Below, piece after piece: positions 32,440 to 43,997 of a stretch of DNA of 64,000 nt. The notes under the pieces are model-generated. The model saw nothing but the letters and a program-made list of their open reading frames with translations. It made no database searches and was not told the DNA's origin. The stretch covers positions 62,001 to 126,000 of the forward strand of contig JADNRY010000043.1 in NCBI GenBank assembly GCA_015501585.1, given 5' to 3'. Within the stretch, counting starts at the first letter, position 1. Each line of letters starts with the position of its first letter. Both the position numbers and the translations under genes were made by a program. The stretch comes from Rhodocollybia butyracea. Its lineage: Eukaryota; Basidiomycota; Agaricomycetes; Agaricales; Omphalotaceae.

Positions 32440-33245
32440 GATACTTCACCTTTGAACTTGTCAAAGCTTTGGTGAAGATATCAGCTACCATTTCTTCTGT
32501 AGGACAATAGACCAATTGAATAGTGCCGTCTTAAATACATTGGCGGATAAAATGATATCAGAGATCAATGTGTTTGGTCCTTCCATGAAATTGTCCAAGT
32601 TCAGAGTTGGCTAAAGCAATAGCACCTTGATTATCACCATAGATAATAAATGGCTCATCAATGGGATGGAATAATTCCTCCAGAAATTGATGAAGCCATA
32701 GTGCTTCCTTTGCTGCATATGTCAAAGCAACATATTCAGCTTAGTTGACAGAGTGACAAGCTCTTGTTTCTTGGTACTCCAAGAAATAGCTCCCCCATCA
32801 ATAATAAATGCATAACCAGAGATTGCATGCCGCATCTCCTGGCTCATGCCATCTGCATCACTGTATATTTCCAGTCCAGTTTTCTTACCTCCCAAGGTAA
32901 GCTTCCAGTATTTTGTTCCCTGTAAGTAGCGGAATACCCGTTTGAGTGATTCCCAATGAACAGGTCCTGGATTATCTAGAAATTGTGAGTGTTGTGACAC
33001 AGAAAAAGATATATCTGGTTGTGTTCCTCGCGCCAGCCAGTTTAACTTTCCATTTCCTTTATCTCCACTGGGTCTGTGGGACAATTATCCGTTGAAAGTT
33101 GCACATTTGGATCAATAGGCATAGACAATGGTTTGCAATCTGCCATGTTCATTTCCTTCAATGCAGCTTCAATGAAAGCTTGCTGGGACAATGAAATGGT
33201 TTGGATCTCTCGGTCTCTTTCAACCTTCATACCAAGCAACCAATT
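32440..33245 (-). pseudogene. Ty1/copia pol fragment: end of RT, RNase H and C-terminus
   Basis: Reverse-strand text in order: LGMKVERDREIQTISLSQQA, DCKPLSMPIDPNVQLSTDN, LNWLARGTQPDISFSVSQHS, HWESLKRVFRYLQGTKYWKL, LEIYSDADGMSQEMRHAISG and GGAISWSTKKQELVTLST. This is the copia RT tail plus RNase H, with the Asp of YSDAD visible. After VTLST a one-base deletion moves the frame (STEAEY is expected in this family), and further on a TAA replaces a sense codon after a Gln-Cys-Ile. Two frames also overlap near 33050-33084. The upstream RT, integrase and gag are absent. Confidence 0.8.
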
Positions 33246-33498
33246 TATTGGGCCTAATTTTGTGATCTTGAACCGTTATTACTCTAGTATAAGCTCCACT
33301 ATTGCAATGATGCAATTGTATTAACCTGTACTGTTTATTTGTGCGAGGTCTCATTGAGTTGTCAAAGGTGATCCTCCTTTGAATTGTGACTGACTAGCTT
33401 TGTGCTAGGACAAGTCTTATTCCACCAGTTATGAACAATAAATAGTTCTGTTTCTAGATTTTACTTCCTAGAAACCAAGAAGGGCCAAGTGCCAATTC

Positions 33499-33628
33499 CA
33501 ACAATGGGACCAAGTGTCCAAACAATAGGCCAAGCGCCTTTCAACAATGGGACCAAATGTCCAAACAATGGGACCAAGCATCCAAACAATAGGCCAAGCG
33601 CCTTTCAACAATGGGACCAAATGTCCAA
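33499..33628 (+). repeat. Short tandem repeat, ~21-bp units in a 64-bp higher-order unit
   Basis: Units of the type caacaatgggaccaaatgtcc and aacaataggccaagcgcc alternate. The 44-bp block at 33521-33564 returns at 33585-33628, giving a 64-bp period. 33246-33498 and 33629-34640 contain no supported gene; the phrase ctcaaactacagat recurs at about 33978, 34676 and 35692. Confidence 0.6.
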
Positions 33629-34639
33629 ATACTGAGTCAACAGAACATTATCTAGCAAATAGCCAGCCAGGTATGTCTCTATTGAACTAACACCTCTACT
33701 TGTGAACTTTGTGTGCGAATGAAATTCCCTTGAGTATGCATCAAGTAAGTCTCTAGGTTATGCACTCGCATAGGACTTGGGTTAGAGTACAAAGAGTGGA
33801 AAATACTTATACCATCCACAATGCACTCAGTGGGTACAATAGACTTCCTATCAGCTTTAGCTAACAGTGTGGGACTCACTATAGCCCTTAGTATCCAATG
33901 TACAATACAGATAAGCTTGGAATAGCAATGTCTAGCTTATACAGGCCTTGCCAGTAAACCAGCATATCATCTCCCTCAAACTACAGATAATGACCGTCCT
34001 CGGTCATAGTAGTACCAATGGCCTTTTACTATTCCTCGAGCCTTTGTACTATGGGTCTGATATGGCCTCAATAAATTGATTCAAAGTTCAAAAAGTTTCG
34101 GTGAAGTCCCATGAGAACATCACTTTATGATATCAGTCTAGCTTTTAATCCTAGTACATGATTGCATTCCTCCGTGTCATGATCTGGTAGCTTCCAGTTC
34201 AATTTTGCTTGATATGCATCCAAAATGCAGCGCCCCATCTTTTATTTTGTTTGACAATTGATGTCAGACCTAGTGATGTGACTTTTTGAATTTTTCCACA
34301 ACTCTATATTCTAGAGATTGGTCGTTAAATTCACCACTTTTATTTTCCATGGACTCTGCCATAGTTTCAAATTGTTTGTCTATGGACATTGCTATCAGCT
34401 ATAACCAACTTAGCACATGGTGTTCTTCCTAGTCTATTACAAACACCCTATAAGCTCCTTCAACAAATACGAGCCAAACTTTGTCCACTTTATAAGTTTG
34501 AAAGCTGAAACCTATCTTTCTTTGGTCTTATCAACTGACTCTGCACAGTTTTTGGATGACTTTAATGCTTGTCTTAGTGACCTGGTATCTTTTACCATCT
34601 CAAAAGTATTCCATCTGAGGCCTGAGTCCTGTTAATTGC

Positions 34640-36120
34640 AAGTTCAGTACTCCACATAGCCTGTGGAGTCCCTCCCTCAAACTACAGATATCAACTGCCC
34701 TCAGTTGACCAGTGTACAGATTGGACTTAGACCACAGATCAGCAATTTGATTCTTATCTCTGGACTTTTAATCTGGCGAGTTTGTTTTTGTTATATTAAC
34801 TAGTGCCATCACATTTAAAAGTCAAATCCTGACACTTCTGGGTTAATTCTAGCATTTCATCCAGCATCTTTTGTCAATCGGTATTAAATCTGTATGTTTT
34901 CTAGAAATAGAGAGTGCACACTATAATCCATTTCTGTAACAGATTCTTTCATTTTTACTAGCAAGCAAATTGTATCACTATGAGAGGCATAGATCAAACT
35001 CCCAAGGTGCAATTGCTAGATAAAAAAAACAAGTGGACTCCGGATCTGTGATGAGAACTCCTCTGCAGCTGGCAATGAAAATGTGTTCCCAGAGCAGTAA
35101 CATCAAAATCTATGATTAAGCCATGTTTGAATGCCAATCTAGATAAACTTGTGTATGAATGAAAGTGCAGCCACTGCGGAACAACATTCACCTCATGAGA
35201 ATATCAGAGTCTAGCATGAGCTTGTCAAACAGAAATCTATGATTTAAGCCACATTTGTATGCCAATCTGGATAAACTCGTGTATGAATGAAAGTGCGGAA
35301 ATGCCACTGTGGAACAACATTCAACTCATGAGAATATCAGAGTCTAGCATGAGCTTGTCAAAGAGTAAATGCCAAATGCACAAAGTGTTTTTATCACACC
35401 AAATTCTAGTAAAACTTGAGAGATGAGTGCGACTGTTTCAAACAGTACAAACGGACTACAAGAATCTCAATGGATAGTAGATTCCACAAAATCATCTGCT
35501 CTAGTTGATCTGAATGCCAGAATATGAGAGTTCTTGACATAGCAGACTCCACCAGTCTAGCTTTTGGTACAAATCTTTATCAAGTTTGCAGAACTCTACA
35601 CTTTTAGCAAACAGATTATCCTATGTAAAGACTAAACTTTGTTCATTGGAAAGTTCAGTTGAAGCACATATGTTGCAGAGCCCATCCCTCAAACTACAGA
35701 TCTCAACTGTCCTCGGTTGACAAGGTATAAGAATGGATTTAGGCCACAGATCACAGAAATGATTCTGGTCTCTGTACCTCAATCTTGTAAGTACTTCTTA
35801 TTACAACAAGTGTTACCAATACATGGAGTTAGTACCAGACTTTCTGCCCGAGGTAACTCTATCATGTTAACTTTTAATCAGTCACATATACTTCAATCTT
35901 TTTAGTTCAAATGCCATGAACATGACAATCACATAACAGTCTGACTAAAATCCAGAAAATGAAAGTAATGCCATCAATCAAGTTCTGAAAATAGCCAATT
36001 CAAGTATCTGATACTGGCAATTTCTAGCTTTTGTTCCAGACCAGATTCTATCAAGTGGACAAATCAGTTTTTGCATCCAAGTACCAGCAATGATTCAGGT
36101 GTGAGCAACCTCCATTTTAT
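34640..36120. repeat. Degenerate repeat region, including a ~127-bp tandem duplication
   Basis: 35105-35229 and 35230-35358 are two tandem copies (tatgattaagccatgtttga ... ctagcatgagcttgtca). Other phrases (atgccaatct, agagtctagcat, gaaagttcag) recur loosely. No gene is supported in either strand. Confidence 0.5.
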
Positions 36121-38110
36121 CTCCTAGAAACATCAATGCCAAGTCCAGGCTTGTATGTCACATTTGAATCCAAGAAAAATGAAGATGCACCAACATCTGA
36201 GAGTCCAAAGCAAGTTTCTTAAACATTGGGCAAAGATGAAGAACATCTAAGTTGACTGTAGATGCTTCAAGATCTGTCCCACATATGCTGATCTCAGATC
36301 AGGTTGGTTCCACAATCAAACTCCAAGATATCTGATTTGAACACAGTTATAGACATGCATGTATTGCCATCAAAATCTAGTAATAGATAATGCTTCCTGT
36401 ATTTTAACAGAAACATTTCAAGCTCATTGAACCCCAGGAAATAATGGTAACAGGGCCTACAAGTTCACCAAGATCATCACAGGATCTAGCATAGATACTG
36501 GCTCTCATGTTCAGTAACCTAGAAAGTGCCAAGGGCACAGTCCCTAGATACTAAACAACAAGTACTAGTAATTGATTGAGAAACAAGAGTAGCTCTCTCA
36601 AGCTCTGCGAAAGGCCATGAGCATATAAGTTGACTGTAGATGCCTCATGATCAGCCCCAGATACGCCAATCTAACTAAGGATTTGAAAACTGAATTGGAC
36701 TTGCACATCCATTTTCTGATCCTCAGACCCCAGCATATATGCCAACAGCTTCAGCTTTAATTTGACATAGATATATCAAGTATGTAGATCTGTTTAACCA
36801 TCTTTTTCCAGCAGATAACTTTGAGGAGCTTTTGAGAAAACTCCTTCAAAAGGTAGGATATGATAGGATATCCCACAAAGTGATAGTAGAAAGACAATAT
36901 CAGATCCATGCTTGTATACTAATCTGAATGAATCCTAGGAAATGAAGGTAAGAAACAATTCATGTTCACAAGGACAGCAGAATCTAGCATAGACAAGTTT
37001 GGTAACATAGAAAATGTCAAGGGCACAATTCCTAGATACCAAACCATAATGCTAGTAAGTGTCTGAGAGACCAGAGCAGGTCTCTCATGCCTGGGAAGGC
37101 CGTGAACATCTAAGTTTTGACAATAGATGTCTTGATCTATCCCAGATATACTGACCTGACGCATGTGGAAGAAAATGAATGCAAAGCTCGCAGTCAAGTT
37201 CCTGGATATCAGAGTCTAGCATATGCCAACAATTTTGGTTTCAAATCAGACTGAAATGCTAGGTACACAGATCTGCCTGATCTTATTATTGCCAGCAGTT
37301 ATGGAGCTAGTAACAAACTCCTTCTAAATCTAGGAAAAGACAAAGTATCTCTGGGTTGTAAGAAACACAATATCTAGACCATGATCAAATGCCAATCTGA
37401 AGGTTTCCTCAGAAAATGAAGATACTGAGACCAACAGATTCATAAGGACCACAGAATCGAGCATAGACACCAGGCACTCAAGTTTGGTAACATAGAAAAT
37501 GCCAAGTGCACAATTCCTAGATACTAAACAATAAGTGCTAGTGTGAACCCCTGTGAAACAAGAACAGGTCTCTCAAGCTTGGGAAGACCATAAACATCTG
37601 ATTTGACAGTAGATGCCTCAAGATCTATCCCAGATATACCAATCTGACCCAAGGAGAAGAAAATGAATAGAAAGTTCACAATCAAGCTCATGGTATCAGA
37701 GTCTAGCATCTGCCAGCACTTTCGGTTTCAAACAGAACTGAAATGTGAAGTGCACAAATCTGTTTGATATTTTAATTGCCAGCAGGTTATGGAGCTAGTA
37801 ACAAACTCCATCAAAATCTAGGAAAAGACAAAGTATATCTGAGTTGTTAGAAACACTATATCTAGACCCTGATCAAATGCCAATCTGAATGTATCCTCAT
37901 AAAATGAAGGTACTGAGACCAACAACTTCACAAGGACCACAGAATCTAGCACATACATCACATTTGTGTCTAGTTTACACTGAAAATGACAGGTACTCTT
38001 CCAAACATAAATGGTGCAAGGTGTGCAAGAGAAAAGAAGATTTCTCTCAAAAACTAGGAAAAGATTATGAGCACCTAAGTTGACTGTAGATGCCTCAATA
38101 TCAAGTCCCT
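36120..38110. repeat. Array of ~480-bp degenerate tandem repeats, about four units
   Basis: Phrases return at a period near 480 bp: 'ctgaatgaatcc/ctgaaggtttcc/ctgaatgtatcc' at about 36925, 37395 and 37885; 'aggaccacagaatc' at about 36968, 37446 and 37932; 'cagatataccaatctgac' at about 36660, 37142 and 37632. An older unit begins near 36130. Reverse-strand frames inside it repeat an Ile-Asp-x-Glu-Ala-Ser-Thr-Val phrase, so the unit may derive from coding sequence, but stops are frequent and no family is recognised. Confidence 0.65.
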
Positions 38111-38117
38111 GTCTAAA

Positions 38118-38560
38118 TACTTGAGTTTTGTGGATGAACATAAACTCTTGTATTTTCTGTGGTGCAAAGACTGTATCTTTTGAAGCTGCGGCCTGAGTCC
38201 CCACCTCACTTGTAGCCTGATTTTGTTGGACCTCAACCCTCAGCAATGCAAGTCTCCACTGTTCAAACTCCCGCTCATGATCTTCTTCTGAACACCTATT
38301 CTCCTCCTTTCCAGCATTCCATTGTTGGTTGAATGTTTGCCTGTGTATAGCAAGCAGCTCTTGTTCAGTGTATTCAGGCTTTTACCCTGCTTTAAAGGCC
38401 CAGAAACCCTTGGGTAGTGAATTGTTGTTGCCTTCCATGTGGAGGAATGTTTGCAATCTACATTTGATAATTGATATGCAAAATAGTCAAGAAGATCAAA
38501 GAACGCACTCTTTATGTCAGACCTAATGATAATCGACCCATTCGAAAGGATCTCACGCTG
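38118..38560 (-). pseudogene. Unknown coding remnant (HMEGNNNSLPKGFWAF)
   Basis: In one reverse-strand phase: HMEGNNNSLPKGFWAFKAG, an in-frame TAA, then KPEYTEQELLAIHRQTFNQQ, DHEREFEQWRLALLRVEVQQ, VGTQAAASKDTVFAPQKIQE and FMFIHKTQ, where it enters the 480-bp repeat array. It is coding-like, with charged helices, but I do not recognise it. One stop codon suggests decay. The first unit of the repeat array continues the same phase. Confidence 0.35.
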
Positions 38561-38615
38561 AGACTGTTTCATAGTTCACATACATTTGCAATCCACTGCG
38601 GATTTCTTCATTCTG

Positions 38616-41400
38616 TCATACCGCCTGGACTGAAGCAAACTGACCCCGCCTATCGTTCCCAGGCTCTAGGATAATCATCGGCTTGCCAACCCACGGTGAT
38701 ACTCCAGTGTACGTCTCACTGGCATGCTTCTGCTGAACAGTTTCTACGGCTGAGGTGGCTGGTATAGGTAGTGCTTTTTGTAAAATGTCCTGCCATGTGA
38801 TGCTCGGAATTGCCCAAGTCTTGGCTTCTTGCAAAGAGTTTACATGACATTCAACCTTTGTAAAATTAATTAACAGATAAATTGGAACAAAAGGTTGACC
38901 AGTAGTTCACCAAGTTAGCTAAATCAATTGCAACGGTAGCAATGAAAACCAGTTTGACCATCAAAACCCTCCGCAGGGGTAACACGATCTGGTTGCCAAT
39001 GGATATGTCAGACCAAACTGCTACTTGCGGGATTGTTTGAAAACTTCCGTTGACCAAAACAACACAAGAAGTATCATCAAAATGCACTACAGCCCCAGAT
39101 CTCCCCATTTGGTGAATAACGCCAGCAGCTCCTGGTAGCAACTCAACCATCATCCCGACAGCGATGTTGCGCCGGAGTTGCGTTTTTGGGAACAACATGT
39201 CTTGAGAATTGATATGGATGACGCAAGATAAAGCTTGAACTTTCTTGATAACCTCTTCTCCAATCCACTGTACTGTTGATGCTGAATTTACGGATTCTGC
39301 ACTCCGCCAAAGGTTTTGCCCTAACGCAAACTTGGTCACCCTTGAGAAATTGCCAAGAAGAGAGGGGTGGAATTTGACTGAGAACACACGGGTGATGGAG
39401 CGCTGGGTGTCCAGATGCAAGGAACATGCTGAGCAGCTCAGAAGCGATACTTGTTCCCAGTTCTATCCGATCTGGACTCATGGTCCACGCCCTCAAACCA
39501 GATTGCAGCCATATCTGCTGATCTTTTAGAACAGCAAGCTTCTTTGTTTCATCATGAGCGCAGGAATATCCCTGATCACAACAAGGGCATGCAAATACCA
39601 GGGAGACACTTTCTTCACTGTTCTTGTAGTACTCCTCAATCTAGTGATGTGCCGGCTACGGCTCAGGGCCGTTGAGCCCCCAAAGCCGGCCGTCTTTGAG
39701 CCTAGCCTGGCCCCAGCCGTCATAGGGCTCAGAAGGGCTCAAGGCCCGGCTCAGAATTCTCAAAGCCCTGGGCCGGGGCCTGAGCCGGAGCTCAGCGCTT
39801 AATGAAGCATTGAGCAGCACGTCAAAATACACTGTGCAGCAGCACATGTATCATCACTTATGGCCAATTTTGCTCCAGAGGTATTAACCAGGCTAAAAAA
39901 AGGCTTTGTTAGTGTCAAACAATTTGTTCAACCTACTGATGAATGCAAGGATGAATGTATTCCATTGACCTTCTACAATTCAAATCATCGCAAAAAGCAG
40001 GTGCATAACCTGCACACACTCAGAAAGCAACCAGAAAACCAAAAGTATCATGTTATAGAGTCCACCAAGGACAGGGAGCTTAGCACCTCAAGACATGTCT
40101 CTTTAGTGCCTGGGCCCCGGCCTGAGCCGGCCCTTCCTGGGGGCTAGGGCCCGGCTCAGATTTTTGACGAGCCCTGGCCGGGGCTTTTGAGCCGTAGCCG
40201 TGACTTCTGAGCCGAGCCCCAGCCGGCACAACACTACCTCAATCTGAGCACAACAAAAAAGACAGGGAGGTGGGCATAAATGGGATAACAGGTCTGAGGG
40301 GGGCTCCAAGGTCATGTCGTTTGTGCAAGGGCCCATGATCACAATACAATGGTGCTCAGGCGTTGGTAGCACGCCTAAAGGATAGATTGGATAGAGTACA
40401 ATGATATTGCCATCATAAACACCCTTGACAACGCGCGCCCAAGAGCCATATGGTAATAGGAAGCAAGAGTGGTGTTGTTCGGTAACATGCTGTGAACATG
40501 GAGATAAATATGTCCTGGAACGGAAGACAAGTGAAAATCTTTGACAAGATCTTGTCTCTCCTGTGATCTGAGGGCTTTAAGAAGATCCTTTTCCGACCCA
40601 TGCTACAGGATACATGAATACATTATTTGTAAATAGGATGGTTTTTCGAACATACCAGGCATGGTACATGATACCACCTCCAGTCCAGGTCCTTGTCGTG
40701 GTAATGCATTCAGATGGCATTCCTTGCATCATTGAGCGCATCTTGATCTGTACATCCGTACAGGCACTGCAACTTACAAGTGCTCCCTCCTCATAACCGG
40801 CGTTTACTGTCAAAGGATTTGATTTGATAGGCAGGTGCAAGTCGAGAGGCACACTCCCCAAGATGACACTGGCAATGTTCAAAGCAGCGGCTTCAGTGGC
40901 TTCAAGGTCATTGACCACTTGAACAGCCTTAACCATATCCTCATGATACTCAAGCACAGCATCATAGTGTGGCAACCAAACACTGTGGTTGTAGTAGTTG
41001 CCAAGAATTTGGCGCATACGGTCCTCCAAAGTGGGGATTGTCATCTTGTTGGAAGTTGCGAATTCATGCAGGAGATCCCAACAAGCTGAAGGTGAAGCGA
41101 ATGAAGATGTTGATAAAGATGCCAATGAAGAAGCTGTGGGAAGTTGTACAATCAAAGTAGACGTAGACGCTTGCGCAATAGATGGAGAGGTTCAAGCTGG
41201 CACAATCGTGGCTTCTTGATCTTCAAGCATTTTTACAGCCGCTAAGGGCAATGAAGTATTGTCTTTGAAATACAAGATGGCATCATAGCGCGGGAACCAC
41301 ATGTTATGGTTGTACTCTTCTCTTAGGATCTCGCGCATGCCCCGTTCCCACCCGATGCAGCTGTACTATTTAAATATCCCCAGTAAGTTACTGTCCCCCA
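38616..41400 (-). pseudogene. SPT5-like (NGN/KOW) multi-exon gene, disrupted
   Basis: Reverse-strand reading: MREILREEYNHNMWFPRYDA and, after a stop, a related second unit MRQILGNYYNHSVWLPHYDA. Next come ITTTRTWTGGGIMYHAW, an intron, DFHLSSVPGHIYLHVHSML (NGN-like), WARVVKGVYDGNIIVL and LGVLPTPEHHCIVI (KOW-like). A hAT MITE interrupts at 39642-40236. After it the text resumes: IEEYYKNSEESVSLVFACPC, IELGTSIASELLSMFLASGH, SWQFLKGDQVCVRAKPLAE, IAVGMMVELLPGAAGVIHQM, and finally SPWVGKPMIILEPGNDRRGQ to a stop at 38616. Repeated 'hydrophobic-x-x-G-x-V' strands fit KOW modules. Mushroom genomes hold many such transposon-associated SPT5 relatives (recollection). Frame changes show it is dead. Confidence 0.4.
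39642..40236. mobile_element. hAT-like MITE, family A, copy 1 (595 bp)
   Basis: Terminal repeats tagtgatgtgccggct and agccggcacaacacta, with an exact 8-bp duplication cctcaatc on both sides (39634-39641, 40237-40244). Both ends (about 140 bp each) are very GC-rich and built from ggctca/gagcc/ggggc subterminal motifs; the middle 300 bp is AT-rich. It carries no transposase. It interrupts the SPT5-like coding sequence. Confidence 0.92.
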
Positions 41401-41417
41401 AATGTTACAGGAGGATA

Positions 41418-42215
41418 TTAAATATCTCCCTGGTTCATAGACTCAAACCAAGCACGGTCTGGTAATGAACCATCCTCACAAATGAACAAGGCAGGCCTAG
41501 CTCCATGAAGCTTTTCTCTAGCACTGGTGTACTGCTTTAAGAGTGAGACAGGGTTAGCAAATTTCTGAGAACAGAAGAGAATATCTGTTCCATGATAGAA
41601 AGGATCACTCTTGTGATAAGGCAGATGATAGCCAGCTTGTGCCAACTCAAGCTTTAAAGAAGCTCTTTTAATTATTTTCTTCCAATCAAACAGTGACTTC
41701 TGATTGGGAATAGTGAGCTCTCCAATCCCATGAAAGCCATAAAAAGCACAGCTAATGATAGGAGATGGTTGTAGGAGAGGTGTCTGAGTTCATAAAACTG
41801 CAGCATGTGTGAAGTACGCAAAGGAGGCTTGCACTTTACAGGATCAGCTCAAACCTTTTTTGATCCTCTGATGGTTGCTTGAACCAGAGGATTGGATCTA
41901 GATTCATCAAAGTTTGGATAGAGCTGTTTAAGATAGTGTCTTGCCCCAGTGAGATACTTGGGGCCAGAGGCAATGTAGCGGGATAGAGTAGATGGAGTTG
42001 GGTCTAAAGAGAGGCTATGAGAGGTGCAAAAATGAATATAGTCTCTAGCACCAGTAGAGTAGTTGTTTTTAGTTGACTTTTCAATGGCATGAGATTGGAG
42101 AAACTTAACGAGATCATCCAGTTTTCTCAAATCCATTGGGGGGCAAACAGAGCGGTTTTTATGACCACTCTGCTCACCAAGTGCCTCTAAAAGGACTCTC
42201 TCCATCGCGCCGGCA
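41418..42215 (-). pseudogene. DIRS-type tyrosine recombinase, truncated
   Basis: Reverse strand: LDDLVKFLQSHAIEKSTKNN, YSTGARDYIHFCTSHSLSLD, LSRYIASGPKYLTGARHYLK, LVQATIRGSKKV, an in-frame TGA where relatives usually have Arg, then in another phase FHGIGELTIPNQ and SLFDWKKIIKRAS, LPYHKSDPFYHGTDILF, ARPALFICEDGSLPDRAWF. The position of the first catalytic Arg (usually R before the x-G-E-L box) reads Gly, an inference from family memory. The second half of the catalytic domain (HxxR, Tyr) is missing, because the text stops at 41418 beside the SPT5-like gene. In intact elements this enzyme integrates the cDNA instead of an integrase. Confidence 0.75.
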
Positions 42216-42405
42216 GTAGCTCTCTTGGGGGCTCAAAAAGGCGGATGCGATCTGCAGGGAATTGAAGCTTGTAATCATGCAACAAAAAGTGGGACAATAA
42301 GTCTGCTCTAATGTTAGACTTTCCAGCAATATGTCTCACTCAAATATCTATTCCAGTGTTGAGAACAATACCAGCAATAGCCAGGAGAATAGCATTGTGG
42401 GATGA

Positions 42406-43136
42406 TTATCTAGCTGAGAGTGAGTTGAGAACCTCAACAGAGTCAAGGCTATCAGCATGAATGAGGATGAGGTGAGGTGGAGTGGCCTTATGTGCTACAT
42501 GATGAAGAAGGCATAGAATGGCAAGAAGTTCTCTGAAAAAGATATCCACTTTGTCTTTGCCTTCTCCAGGATGGACTTTATAACAAAAGCCATTTCCAGC
42601 ATAGACATAAGAAAGACCAACATTGCTACCATCAGTCCAGCCTATAAATTCAGCCTCAGAGTCCTTCCAAGCCTGTGAATCCACAAAGCGGATCCCAATG
42701 GCAGTCTGAAGCAATTCAGAGAACCAAGTCAGATCTCTCATGACTTCACCATTAATAGGAATGGAGCGAAATTGAAGAGTTTTGCCACTCATTTTCCTGT
42801 ACATCTCAGTCAGGGCTGGCCTGGCCCATGGTAGGACATTGAGAGACCAATTGAGAGAACCAGACAGTCTCTGCCAATCTCTCAAAGCATTTTCTCTGTG
42901 GTGAAGCTAGGAATTTGGTGATGTCTGCAATCAGAATCTGAATGGACTCTGCTGTGAGTGAAATAGATCCCTTCATAATATCAAGCCAGAAGCCAATGAT
43001 TTTTAGAGTGACTCCAGCTTCCTGCTTTCTATCTTCATAGGGACAGCAAATCATATCCCAGAAGACCAAAAGCTGGACTTGTCTCTGAGGTTGAAGTTGA
43101 TTGTGGAACATAACCAGATTTCTCTTATAGTCCTAC
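42406..43136 (-). pseudogene. DIRS-like retroelement: RT tail and RNase H
   Basis: Continues the RT at 43133: QVQLLVFWDMICCPYEDRK, TLKIIGFWLDIMKGSISLTA, then a phase change to RDWQRLSGSLNWSLNVLPWA and MYRKMSGKTLQFRSIPINGE. RNase H follows with Asp in FIGWTDGSNVGLSYVYAG, Glu in VDIFFRELLAILCLL and Asp in LILIHADSLDSVEVL. RT and this part are in one reading phase except for a TAG at 43131-43133, where Trp is expected. Confidence 0.75.
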
Positions 43137-43836
43137 CCAGAGAAATCATCCATGTAGACATGCAGGCCAACAATTCCCAGCTTAACAGAACCAAACCAGC
43201 AGAGTAGAGCAGATAAACTGCACCAACAGCGAGGCGAGGTTCGAGTTCCAAACACCAGACGGCGCACAATGTGATATCTTCCATCTACAGAAACTACTTG
43301 ACAGAGTTGCCAAAGTGGATGGCCAGGGAGATTTAGGAAAGCCTTGGAAACATCACTTTTAAAGAGAATGAGCTCTTCATTGGGATGTTCTTTCAGCACA
43401 TCATTAATGATTTGACCAAAGGTGTGCATGTCATCATATTTGACCTTCCCCTCAGATCTGGGAATGTTGTCATTCAAACCAGGGCTAGTTTGGTCCATTA
43501 CAACTAGTGGTTTCCCTTCTGCCAAACTACAAACATTGGTGAAACTCTCATTCCAGGTAGAAGAACAAAGTCTTCTGGTAAAGCTTTTGACCACTTCACA
43601 GCTGCAATTTCCTCATCTCTGTGGGCTCTCAAAGCAGCCACATCTTCAGGTTCAGAGACATAGTTCTCAATTCTCTGTTTAGATTCATCTTCCCATTCAG
43701 CATCATAAAATGGCCAAAAGCCCTCTCTCAGAGATTGCACAACTGATCTAACAAATGGCTGATTAGGATGAGAGGATAGTAGAAGCTCTAAGCGGTCCAC
43801 ATTGAATGGAGTCTCCACTTTAATATATGATGCCAT
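43133..43836 (-). pseudogene. DIRS-like reverse transcriptase
   Basis: The frame from 43836 (MASYIKVETPFNVDRLELLL, WPFYDAEWEDESKQRI) moves phase near 43510-43590 into PLVVMDQTSPGLNDNIPRSE, MHTFGQIINDVLKEHPNEEL, ILFKSDVSKAFLNLPGHPLW, RRLVFGTRTSPRCWCSLSAL and LHVYMDDFSG. LFKSDVSKAF and YMDD are the catalytic A and C boxes of RT, both intact. The order gag, RT, RNase H, tyrosine recombinase on one strand is that of DIRS/Ngaro-like retrotransposons. Confidence 0.85.
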
Positions 43837-43997
43837 GGCTTTAAGAGTGGATTGAATCTGAGGATTGTTTAAGAGATGTTTAGGAGGTGTAGGCAGAGGA
43901 AGTGCAGTGTAAGAAGAAGAGATGCTTGGCGGAATTATATCTGAAGATAATGATGAAGAAGACCATAAATAGCCCCTTCTAAACCTTGGACCAGAGT

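Noticed and set aside
33499..33628. CRISPR-like repeat array
   Set aside because: Units abut without unique spacers, and the sequence context is a fungal nucleus; it is an ordinary tandem repeat.
39656..39847. Pro/Leu/Arg-rich frames in the GC-rich patches at 39.7, 49.3, 54.2, 58.7 and 60.1 kb
   Set aside because: They are translations of the GC-rich ends of hAT-like MITEs; identical peptides recur on both strands at each copy.
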